Origin: Candidatus Poribacteria bacterium
GTDB lineage: Bacteria > Poribacteria > WGA-4E > WGA-3G
Reading direction: 5' to 3'
DNA length: 13,697 nt
Assembly (NCBI GenBank): GCA_009845505.1
Contig: VXZL01000472.1
Span: 1 to 13,697, forward strand
Below, piece by piece: positions 1 through 6,460 of the stretch. The notes below the pieces were generated by a model that was given only the letters and a program-made list of their open reading frames with translations, was not told where the DNA came from and searched no databases. The translations under genes and the position numbers were made by a program. The first letter of the stretch is position 1, and the number at the start of each line of letters is the position of its first letter.

Positions 1-77
1 GCTGAAAAATAGCCAACCTTTTAAGAGGAATTATCAATTAGAATTGGTATTAGTTAGTCGGAGGCACTGTTTGCTGA

Positions 78-83
78 AGAGGA
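78..83 (+). promoter_or_regulatory. Ribosome binding site deciding the start of the first gene
   Basis: AGAGGA with a 5-base spacer to the ATG at 89. It is the reason for preferring 89 over the upstream in-frame TTG at 44. Confidence 0.55.
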
Positions 84-88
84 TTACT

Positions 89-430
89 ATGACTGAAGAA
101 CAAAGATCCATCTTCGATCTTGCAGAATCACTGACCGATATAGCACGATCAGACGCGTTGCAAAGTGTCTCAGGATGGCGATGGACAGTATTCGGTGTGA
201 TTCTCGGTATTGTGCCTGCTATTAATGTCATCCTATTGGGTGTATTCACCGTTATTGTAAGTGTCTTGACCCCCAACATAGATTTGTCATCGTCGAAACG
301 ATTGGCGTTTTATTTCCAAAATCCGGCGTGCTATACAGCAGAATACCGAAAAACAGCAAAAAGGTTGCGGTGCATGCGGACGCTCTATGGATGGCTTGCT
401 GGTGTTATTATTTTAAATTTCTTCTTTTGA
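89..430 (+). CDS. Small membrane protein of unknown function (113 aa)
   Basis: I do not recognise the family. The 113-residue product has a soluble N-terminus of about 30 residues. A long hydrophobic stretch follows at about residues 32-61 (enough for one long or two short membrane segments with a Pro-Ala turn near 43), then a basic cytoplasmic-looking section at 70-97. A second hydrophobic segment at 99-113 runs to the very C-terminus. The ATG at 89 was chosen because an AGAGGA ribosome binding site lies 5 bases upstream. The frame is open back to the window edge, and a TTG at 44 would add 15 residues, but those look non-coding (basic, unlike a signal peptide). It lies 19 bases upstream of the DUF202 gene, so the two are probably co-transcribed, and both are small membrane proteins. 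Existence as a gene is likely; function is unknown. Confidence 0.65.
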   Translation: MTEEQRSIFDLAESLTDIARSDALQSVSGWRWTVFGVILGIVPAINVILLGVFTVIVSVLTPNIDLSSSKRLAFYFQNPACYTAEYRKTAKRLRCMRTLYGWLAGVIILNFFF

Positions 431-449
431 CGGGGAAAGAGAGACACGA

Positions 450-776
450 ATGGTAGATGAATCGAGACCTTATACAGGTTTAGAAGACCAGCTTATCTTA
501 CGAGATCATCTCGCTGCGGATCGGACTATCCTCGCAAATGAGCGGACTTTCCTCGCGTATATCCGTACGGCGTTGACGCTGTTCGTGGCAGGTTTATCCT
601 TCGTACATCTCAAGATATTCGATTCACACATTGTTGAGGTGATTGGTGTTATTTTCATTTTATTGGGCATTGTTACCTTTTTTCTTGGACTCGTGAGATA
701 CAAGCGGATGCAGGGACTGATTCGTAAAATTAAACAAGAAGAACTGAAAGCATTAGAGGAAAAGAATTCACCATGA
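450..776 (+). CDS. DUF202 family membrane protein (YidH-like), 108 aa
   Basis: The signature of the DUF202 family is visible: LANERTFLAYIRTAL at residues 28-42, leading straight into the first membrane segment (about 38-55). A second membrane segment lies at about 62-82. The C-terminal tail (84-108) is strongly charged with lysines and glutamates and probably lies in the cytoplasm. The family is widespread in bacteria and its biochemical role is not established. A GGGGAAAGAG ribosome binding site precedes the ATG. The stop codon overlaps the ATG of the following dehydrogenase (ATGA at 773-776), so the two are translationally coupled. The length fits the family. The family call is firm; no function can be assigned from sequence. 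Confidence 0.88.
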   Translation: MVDESRPYTGLEDQLILRDHLAADRTILANERTFLAYIRTALTLFVAGLSFVHLKIFDSHIVEVIGVIFILLGIVTFFLGLVRYKRMQGLIRKIKQEELKALEEKNSP

Positions 777-1798
777 GAATAAGAGAAGTTGTTGTAACCG
801 GTCAGAACCAAGTCGAACTACAAACTGCCGATATAGACGCACCAAAGCTCGCTGCCAACGAGCTCCTGATAGACACGGAATATACGTTTATCAGTAGCGG
901 AACGGAACTTGCGAACTACACCGGCAGAGAACCGAAGGTTTTTCAAAAAGGTGAATGGTGTGAATATCCGTGGCGTTCCGGCTATGCGAATGTCGGCATC
1001 GTCCGTGAAGTGGGTGCCGGTGTTACCCGTGCTGCACCGGGGGATCGGGTTTTTACTTACGGACGGCACGCTTCGACAATTTCCTATTCACAGGACCGGT
1101 TGGTCGCGCCTGTCAAGCAAGCCATGGATCCGGCTGTCGTTGCGGCATCTCGGATGGCGGGTGTTGCTATGACTGCGATTGTTGTCGGTGAAATTGGTGC
1201 GAATCCATGGGTTGTTGTTTTTGGATTAGGACTCGTTGGGAATTTGGCATCGCAGATGTTTCGGATTCACGGGTGCCGTGTTATTGGTGTAGACCCGGTA
1301 GCGGAGAGACGCAAACTTGCCGAGCGGTGTGGGCTTGAATGGACTGTCGGCGGTAGTGCTGACGAAGCACAAGCGGAGATTCAGGAGATTACGGACGGTG
1401 ATCTCGGCAATATTACCGTTGATGCTGTCGGGCATAGTGCCGTCGTTATGCAGGCACTTAAGGCAACGGCTAATCACGGGCAAATCATCATCCTCGGTTC
1501 ACCGCGTGTTAGGGTCGATGGCAATCTAACGGAACTGCTCTCCAACACGCATTTGCGGTGGATTACTATTCGTGGTGCATTAGAATGGTGCGTTCCGATG
1601 TATCCTGACATCGGCAACCGGACTTCTCAATGGAGTAAGCAGCAAACCATTTTTGACTGGATGGCACGTGGGCAGCTGCACGTTGCGCCACTAATCTCTC
1701 ACCGACTCAAACCGGAGCAAATTAAGCAGGCTTACGACGGCCTCCTCAATGAACCGAATATATATACAGGGGTTGTTTTAGATTGGACCTCGGACTAA
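773..1798 (+). CDS. Medium-chain dehydrogenase/reductase without zinc ligands (341 aa)
   Basis: A two-domain medium-chain dehydrogenase/reductase: a GroES-like N-terminal half (about 1-120) and a Rossmann domain with GLGLVG at 151-156. An aspartate at 174 (VIGVDP) at the end of the second strand usually favours NAD(H) over NADP(H). The catalytic zinc ligands of classical alcohol dehydrogenases are absent: SSGTEL (41-46) stands where Cys-Gly-x-Asp is expected, and SGYANVG (69-75) stands where Gly-His-Glu is expected. The four-cysteine structural zinc lobe is also missing. These motifs resemble the branch that includes bacteriochlorophyllide a dehydrogenase BchC and many unnamed relatives, but nothing here suggests chlorophyll synthesis. 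It is probably a soluble NAD-dependent oxidoreductase; the substrate is unknown. Its ATG overlaps the DUF202 stop by 4 bases, and the WD40 gene follows after 24 bases, consistent with one transcript. Confidence 0.87.
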   Translation: MRIREVVVTGQNQVELQTADIDAPKLAANELLIDTEYTFISSGTELANYTGREPKVFQKGEWCEYPWRSGYANVGIVREVGAGVTRAAPGDRVFTYGRHASTISYSQDRLVAPVKQAMDPAVVAASRMAGVAMTAIVVGEIGANPWVVVFGLGLVGNLASQMFRIHGCRVIGVDPVAERRKLAERCGLEWTVGGSADEAQAEIQEITDGDLGNITVDAVGHSAVVMQALKATANHGQIIILGSPRVRVDGNLTELLSNTHLRWITIRGALEWCVPMYPDIGNRTSQWSKQQTIFDWMARGQLHVAPLISHRLKPEQIKQAYDGLLNEPNIYTGVVLDWTSD

Positions 1799-1822
1799 AT
1801 TGGTAATCAGGAGAGGAATATT

Positions 1823-2713
1823 ATGGGAAAAACAGCACTGTTCCAGAACTGCATCCAATCTGAATTGCCGCCAGGACTCAAGTCAAGGCTGGATAAGAGG
1901 CAAGTGACAGATATGGCGTTCTCACCCGATGGCACGCGACTCGCTGCCGGTGGCGATGGACGTATCTGGATATACGACGTGGCAAGTGGCGCGCAATTCG
2001 CGATGCTTTCAGGCTATACAGAAAACATCCGCGCATTGGCGTTTGCGCCGAATAACACGCTACTTGCCAGTGGAAGCGAAGACAATACACTCCGACTCTG
2101 GGATACTGCCACGGCGCGTGAAGTATTGACACTTGCTGGGGATTCCAATTTAGTGCAGGCATTGGCGGCTTCGTCACCTGATGGTGTACCGCTACCGAGT
2201 TGGGACCCACGGACAGAGAGGCTCCTTGCTACCTCTAATGAAAATCCTGGGCGTGTGAGAAGTTTAGCCTTTTCACCCGACGGCACAACCCTCGCAAGCG
2301 GTAGTGCCGATGGGCGGATACGATTGTGGGAAGTGGAGACGGGCGCAATCTTGACATCTTTCTCAGTGCATGATGGACTCGTCTTGGCTTTGGCGTTTTC
2401 CGCCAATGGTGAAATTCTCGCAAGTGGCAGTTCGGATACACTCGTTCGGTTGTGGGATTTAGACAGCCATCGTTTGCTCGCCACCTTGAGAGCGCACACT
2501 GATTCAATCAGTGCATTAGCGTTTTCTAATAATGGTGAAATTCTCGCAAGTGGCGGGCGGGATCGCTACCTACAATTATGGGATGCGCATACCAAAGAGC
2601 TTCTGTCAACATTTCCGGTCCAGGAAGGTGTTATTCGGGAGTTAACATTTTCACCGGATGGTGAGAAACTTATGTGTGCGACCCGTGAAGGTTTCCTGCT
2701 TATAAGGGAGTGA
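1823..2713 (+). CDS. WD40 repeat protein, single beta-propeller (296 aa)
   Basis: WD40 repeats fill almost the whole protein. Strand motifs of the type hydrophobic-x-x-LAFSPDG, followed by LASGS.D..(I/L)RLW(D/E), recur about every 42 residues: VTDMAFSPDG, IRALAFAPNN, VRSLAFSPDG, VLALAFSANG, ISALAFSNNG and IRELTFSPDG. Between the second and third clear blades lies a degenerate one (VQALAASSPDG...LLATSN). With it the count is seven, the usual number for a closed propeller. The last blade lacks a terminal WD and may be completed by the N-terminal strand. No signal peptide, membrane segment or fused catalytic domain is seen, so it is probably a cytoplasmic interaction scaffold. A GGAGAGGA ribosome binding site precedes the ATG. 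Start-to-stop it is intact, and it ends 24 bases before the convergent operon. Partner proteins are unknown. Confidence 0.92.
   Translation: MGKTALFQNCIQSELPPGLKSRLDKRQVTDMAFSPDGTRLAAGGDGRIWIYDVASGAQFAMLSGYTENIRALAFAPNNTLLASGSEDNTLRLWDTATAREVLTLAGDSNLVQALAASSPDGVPLPSWDPRTERLLATSNENPGRVRSLAFSPDGTTLASGSADGRIRLWEVETGAILTSFSVHDGLVLALAFSANGEILASGSSDTLVRLWDLDSHRLLATLRAHTDSISALAFSNNGEILASGGRDRYLQLWDAHTKELLSTFPVQEGVIRELTFSPDGEKLMCATREGFLLIRE
2405..2554 (+). repeat. 24-bp direct repeat between adjacent WD40 blades
   Basis: An identical 24-base stretch occurs at 2405-2428 and 2531-2554. The spacing is 126 bases, exactly 42 codons or one blade. Both encode NGEILASG. Such identity at the nucleotide level, beside more diverged blades, suggests a fairly recent blade duplication or gene conversion. 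Confidence 0.7.
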
Positions 2714-2724
2714 CATATACACAC

Positions 2725-2757
2725 GGTAGGCGAGGTTTCATGAGGATTCGGCTATCC
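2725..2757. other. Imperfect hairpin in the convergent junction, sharing one arm with a distant terminator
   Basis: GGTAG+CGA (2725-2729, 2731-2733) can pair with TCG+CTA+CC (2748-2750, 2752-2754, 2756-2757), with one G-G mismatch and one bulged T. The structure straddles the stop codon of the minus-strand transglutaminase gene (2738-2740) and starts 12 bases after the WD40 stop. The first 15 bases (2725-2739) are identical to the left arm of the terminator hairpin at 12389-12403. No long T-run follows on either strand, so termination activity is uncertain. This and the bases beside it are all that separates the two convergent operons. Confidence 0.35.
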
Positions 2758-3625
2758 GTTCACAATCTACTGCCACAGTTAATTCATGCGTGCCGCTGCC
2801 AAAGACAACCCCCTTGAGCGGTGTTACGTCCGCATAGTCTCTCCCCCAAGCTACAGTAATATGTCGATCTGTCGGTATTTGGTTATTTGTTGGATCGAAA
2901 TCTATCCAACCGAATTGCGGAAGATAAACAGAAAACCAGGCATGAGAAGCATCAGCACCCGCTAACGGTTTTTGGTCAGTTGGTGGGTCTGTCTCAATGT
3001 AGCCGCTCACGTAACGCGCAGCGAGTCCTACAGCACGAAGGCATCCAATACCGAGGTGCGCAAAGTCTTGGCAGACCCCACGACGGTGCTTTAAGACATC
3101 TACGAGCGGCGTAGCAATTGTCGTGAAGCCCGGATCATAGGTGAAGTCAGTATAGAGACGAGCGGTTAAATCTTCAACGGCTTCGAGGAGTGGTCGTCCA
3201 TTGGTGAACGATTTTTCAGCGTAAGCATGGAGGTCAGGCATCACTGGAACCATTGAGGACTTGAGGATGTACTGACGCATCTCCAGAATTTCTGGATCTA
3301 AATCCGTGTGTAACTGCCGACGCGCCTCTTCCCAAGATAGGTGTTCCGCGAAATCTCGTTGTTGTTCTCTGCCTTTGACATCTACATGACTGGTAACTGT
3401 TATGGTGAGTTGGTTGTGGGGCTGCTGGATTGTGAAGTAGTAGACGGTGTTTCCGAAAAAGTCTTTGCGTTCTCGACACTCCTTCGGTTCAGGTTCAACG
3501 GTGAATTGGCTGTCGCTGCACTCCTGATAGGCGAAGTTGCGCGGGGTCAGGCGTGCTTCGTTGTAACAGAGGTTCACCGGATGGGTATAACTGTATTCAG
3601 TTTTATGCGTAATTTGATAGTTCAT
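2738..3625 (-). CDS. Transglutaminase-like (papain-fold) protein, last gene of the amidoligase operon (295 aa)
   Basis: A bacterial transglutaminase-like N-terminal beta domain (about 1-90) precedes a transglutaminase core. The catalytic triad is visible: Cys185 in RRGVCQDFAHL, His228 in ASHAWFSVY and Asp244 in IDFDPTNN. In bacteria this fold mostly acts as an amide or peptide hydrolase or an acyl-transferase rather than a cross-linker. In this gene neighbourhood it is predicted to trim or remove a peptide or amino-acid adduct made by the ATP-grasp and glutamine-synthetase-like partners. There is no signal peptide or membrane segment, so it is probably cytoplasmic. Length is normal for the family. 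It is the fifth and last gene of the operon, 43 bases after the 906-aa gene. No Shine-Dalgarno sequence is seen: the space is filled by a three-copy 14-bp tandem repeat. Family call firm, role inferred from context. Confidence 0.9.
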   Translation of the reverse strand: MNYQITHKTEYSYTHPVNLCYNEARLTPRNFAYQECSDSQFTVEPEPKECRERKDFFGNTVYYFTIQQPHNQLTITVTSHVDVKGREQQRDFAEHLSWEEARRQLHTDLDPEILEMRQYILKSSMVPVMPDLHAYAEKSFTNGRPLLEAVEDLTARLYTDFTYDPGFTTIATPLVDVLKHRRGVCQDFAHLGIGCLRAVGLAARYVSGYIETDPPTDQKPLAGADASHAWFSVYLPQFGWIDFDPTNNQIPTDRHITVAWGRDYADVTPLKGVVFGSGTHELTVAVDCERIAESS

Positions 3626-3627
3626 GT

Positions 3628-3669
3628 GAATAGCGAACCGCGAATAGCGAACCGCGAATAGCGAACCGC
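3628..3669. repeat. Perfect 14-bp tandem repeat, three copies, between two operon genes
   Basis: The unit GAATAGCGAACCGC (plus strand) is repeated three times without mismatch at 3628-3641, 3642-3655 and 3656-3669. On the minus strand it fills almost the whole leader between the TAG of the 906-aa gene (3669-3671) and the ATG of the transglutaminase gene (3623-3625). It touches the stop codon at one end and lies 2 bases from the start codon at the other. Each unit can form only a tiny GCG-GTT-CGC hairpin. Copy number could vary between strains and change translation of the downstream gene; that is inference. Confidence 0.9.
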
Positions 3670-6389
3670 TAATTGCTATCTGTTGTAGTTAGCTGCTGCG
3701 GTCTCTGGACATGACTGAAGTAGGTTTGCGTCAGTACGTCAGAAATGTCAACCAATATTTGTGCGAGCCGAACGAGGAGTTTTTCTAACCCTCTCCGTTG
3801 TGTTGTGTGTTCTGAGTGTTCAGCGAGGTCCATCGTATTAGAAAGCTGCAGCTGCGTGAGAGCCTCAAGAGTAAGTTGTTCTTCCTCACTAAGCCGGTAA
3901 CCGAGTTTTTCTCTTGGTAGCGCACGGATTTGTTCTTCAAGTCGTTTGAGTTGATAGAGAAGCGAGCGCGGATTTTCATCATCAAGAAGCAATAACTCAA
4001 GAACTGTCGGAAAGTGAAGTGCCGAACGGTATCGACTCCGATAAGTAATCAGACTTTCGGTGGCAGCGAGGACAGATTCAAGCAGCAGATCTTCAATCCA
4101 CTCATCTTTCACAGCAACAAGACTCGAACGACACAGCACGATGAGAAGGAGTGCCCGTTCAATACGCCGTCCGATATCCAAACTAATCCAACCGATTGTC
4201 TGCGTCATGCTTTCAGCGTTCAACCCACTCAGGGCTGAGAGAAAGATCATGAGTTGATCGAGCGAAGCCAATTCCGCTTCTTGTAACACAAGGTCTGTTA
4301 GTATCTGTGCGCTTGTGTCTCGGTCTTCGGGAATGCTTTTTTCGAGCGTTGTGCATAGATTTTCAATGCCGTTCATTACGCGCCATGTATCCGTCGACCA
4401 CCGGTCCCGGACTGCGTACGCCGCACTTACGAGTGCCTGAAGCGTTGACACTAAACTCCCGCTATTTTCTGTATTGAGCATGATCGAAAGGATCTCGTTT
4501 CCTAACGACTGTTCACTGTTGTTGGCGAAATTCGGGTGAGAGGAGGTTAAGCCGGTTAAGGAACGGAGCATGCTGCGGAGGTAAGTGAGTTCGGAGACTT
4601 CTCTGGCATCTTCGCCCAAGGTTTCAGTAAGGCGTTGGGAGGGTGACACCCGTCCTAAGCGCGAAGTTTCTAAACCCATCTTGCCCATTTTCGCTTTATC
4701 GAGCATAATCCGAAGTAGCCGCGCTTGCCCCTCAGCGCGTTCTGCATAGCGTCCGACCCAGAATAGGTTTTCAGCGGCGCGACTCGATAGTCCGACAGAC
4801 GCGCTCGCGGTTTGTATGCGTCCGGTTCGCTGTTGCCATAAACTGATGTGGGGTTCTGGTTCAGGCGCGAGGACCCAAGTATCTTTACTAACGCCACCAT
4901 CTCGAATCGAAATTGTCAGTTCCGCTTTTTCACCTGCACATCGCGTGAGTCCGCCCGGCATCACGGCGTATCCCTCTTTTTCCCGAAATAAAAAGTTACG
5001 CAGAATCGCGCGCCGCGGTTCGAGTTTACCGTCAATCAGGGAAGGTGTCGTAGAGAGATGGACATGCTCCTGCCCGACATAGAGATGCGGTTCAGCGTTA
5101 ATTCGATCACGGAGTGCGTCGAGTTCAACACTACTGAGTTTCATTCCAAACAAGGAGCGTCCGCCACGTTGACGATGGATCGGTTTGATGACCAATTTTC
5201 TAAGGTTCGTTAACACATACGCTTGTTGTTTGGGGTGTCCGCACCACCACGTAGCAACAGAGGGGAGTCGTAGGTCTTCACCTATTAGCCGTTTTGAGAT
5301 ATTTGGTAGAAACGGCATCAAACCCGGATTTTCCAAAACGCCGCTGCCCGGAGGATTTATCACAATTACATTTCCCCGTCGAATGACTTCCAGCAATCCA
5401 GCAACACCGAGTCGTGAATCTTGTCGGAGTTCCAACGGGTCACAGAAGGTATCATCCACCCTGCGCAGAATAATATCAACGGGCCGTAAGCCGTCAATTG
5501 ATTTCAACCAGACCCGTCCGTCCCACACCGTCAAATCATCACCTTGCACCAAAGTGTAGCCGAGGTAACTCGCGAGGTAGGCGTGCTCAAAATAAGTTTC
5601 ATTAAGTGGACCAGGCGTTAGCACGACAACGTGTGGGTTGTCTATCTGGCGCGAGGCAATACGTGTGGCGTTTTCCAGTTGCCCGCGTTGATATTGTAAG
5701 GGCATGTCCAGTATACTGTTCTGTAGTGAACGAAAAAAGAAGGAGAGTCGATGAACACCGACTTCGCCGAAAAGATGGGGTAGTGCGCGGGCAAGCGCGG
5801 TTCGGTTTTCCAGTGCGTAGCCTGCCCCCGATGGTGCCTGTGTGCGATCACTGAGTACCCACATTTTACCATCCGGTCCTCTCGCTAAATCGGCGGCGTA
5901 ATTCAAGAGAAACGGAAGTCCAGGGGCAGTAAGCCCGGCACATGCCCGTAGGAAACCCGCATGGGCATAGACCACTTCTGGTGGTATCAATCCCTCCTTA
6001 ATTAAAGTGCGTTCCCCGTAGAGATCCATCAAAATTAGGTTTAGGAGTTCCGCACGTTGTCTGAGTCCAACAGAGATGGTCTCCCAGTCAGCATTCGAGA
6101 TAATGAGCGGAATGGGATCCAACGCCCACGGGCGATGTCCGTGTTGTTCGCCGTGTACCACATAAGTGACCCCATTCTCACGAAGCAGACGTTGGACCTC
6201 TTCGTGCCGAGATTCCATCTCCGTGAGTCCGAGGGTGTCGAGTGCCTGCATGAAGGTGTGCCAGTGTGGATTGATGGATTTATCTCGGTTTAGCATCTCA
6301 TCAATCTGTTCACCGTGAGGAGCATCGGCGCGTTTCGTGCTATAACTGCCCTTAATCACCTTCCAATTTGTTGTGTCTGTTCGTTGCAT
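3669..6389 (-). CDS. Circularly permuted ATP-grasp protein fused to a C-terminal alpha-E domain (906 aa)
   Basis: Residues about 30-520 are a circularly permuted type-2 ATP-grasp unit (former DUF404/DUF407). It has an APSGAGYALENR block (185-196), VVVLTPGPLNETYFEHAYL (254-272), VINPPGSGVLENP (343-355), MPGGLTR (477-483) and GGVSKDTWVL (498-507). Residues about 533-890 are an alpha-E helical domain with its ER signatures at 550-551 (RYAERAEG) and 744-745 (GRRIERAL). Compared with the 480-aa paralogue in the same operon, the supposed ATP/metal motifs are changed: SDRTQAPSG instead of EDNLGCPSG, and IKPIHRQRGGRSLFG instead of VKEANQSGGYGM. This may be a diverged ligase or a non-catalytic partner. 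The ATG at 6389 is kept because the upstream HGEQIDEML stretch matches where the family normally begins. A start at Met32 would cut it, and neither start has a clear ribosome binding site. Fourth gene of the operon. Confidence 0.9.
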   Translation of the reverse strand: MQRTDTTNWKVIKGSYSTKRADAPHGEQIDEMLNRDKSINPHWHTFMQALDTLGLTEMESRHEEVQRLLRENGVTYVVHGEQHGHRPWALDPIPLIISNADWETISVGLRQRAELLNLILMDLYGERTLIKEGLIPPEVVYAHAGFLRACAGLTAPGLPFLLNYAADLARGPDGKMWVLSDRTQAPSGAGYALENRTALARALPHLFGEVGVHRLSFFFRSLQNSILDMPLQYQRGQLENATRIASRQIDNPHVVVLTPGPLNETYFEHAYLASYLGYTLVQGDDLTVWDGRVWLKSIDGLRPVDIILRRVDDTFCDPLELRQDSRLGVAGLLEVIRRGNVIVINPPGSGVLENPGLMPFLPNISKRLIGEDLRLPSVATWWCGHPKQQAYVLTNLRKLVIKPIHRQRGGRSLFGMKLSSVELDALRDRINAEPHLYVGQEHVHLSTTPSLIDGKLEPRRAILRNFLFREKEGYAVMPGGLTRCAGEKAELTISIRDGGVSKDTWVLAPEPEPHISLWQQRTGRIQTASASVGLSSRAAENLFWVGRYAERAEGQARLLRIMLDKAKMGKMGLETSRLGRVSPSQRLTETLGEDAREVSELTYLRSMLRSLTGLTSSHPNFANNSEQSLGNEILSIMLNTENSGSLVSTLQALVSAAYAVRDRWSTDTWRVMNGIENLCTTLEKSIPEDRDTSAQILTDLVLQEAELASLDQLMIFLSALSGLNAESMTQTIGWISLDIGRRIERALLLIVLCRSSLVAVKDEWIEDLLLESVLAATESLITYRSRYRSALHFPTVLELLLLDDENPRSLLYQLKRLEEQIRALPREKLGYRLSEEEQLTLEALTQLQLSNTMDLAEHSEHTTQRRGLEKLLVRLAQILVDISDVLTQTYFSHVQRPQQLTTTDSN

Positions 6390-6460
6390 CTTGTTTTCTG
6401 CTTAGTTTAGATAGGTGTTGACGACTTTCCCACGGCTAAAAACCAATCGCTAACCACCAT
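6390..6460 (-). other. 71-base operon gap without recognisable signal
   Basis: This is the widest gap inside the five-gene operon, between the DUF2126 fusion and the 906-aa gene. I see no Shine-Dalgarno sequence in front of the ATG at 6389 (the preceding bases are A-rich), no convincing hairpin with a T-run and no properly spaced -35/-10 pair. The sequence TTAGCGATTGG on the minus strand loosely recalls the 14-bp repeat unit at the next junction (TTAGCGGTTCG), which may be chance. Confidence 0.3.

Noticed and set aside
35..46. Perfect inverted repeat CAATT-AG-AATTG upstream of the first gene, possible operator
   Set aside because: Only 5 bp per arm in AT-rich sequence, and no matching promoter elements could be placed around it. 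Probably chance.
44..88. Longer version of the first gene starting at TTG 44, or a gene entering from outside the window
   Set aside because: The frame is open to the window edge, but the extra residues look non-coding and ATG 89 has a well-placed AGAGGA site. An entry from upstream cannot be fully excluded.
2014..2499. Minus-strand open frame of 161 codons inside the WD40 gene
   Set aside because: It is a shadow of the repetitive WD40 coding sequence; the sense frame has clear blade motifs and a ribosome binding site.
3672..6388. Plus-strand open frames of 65-124 codons opposite the 906-aa gene
   Set aside because: They are antisense shadows of a gene with conserved ATP-grasp and alpha-E motifs over its full length.
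6390..6460. Possible internal promoter before the 906-aa gene
   Set aside because: TATCTA could serve as a -10, but no -35 element lies at an acceptable distance: the nearest TTGG-type box is 27 bases away.
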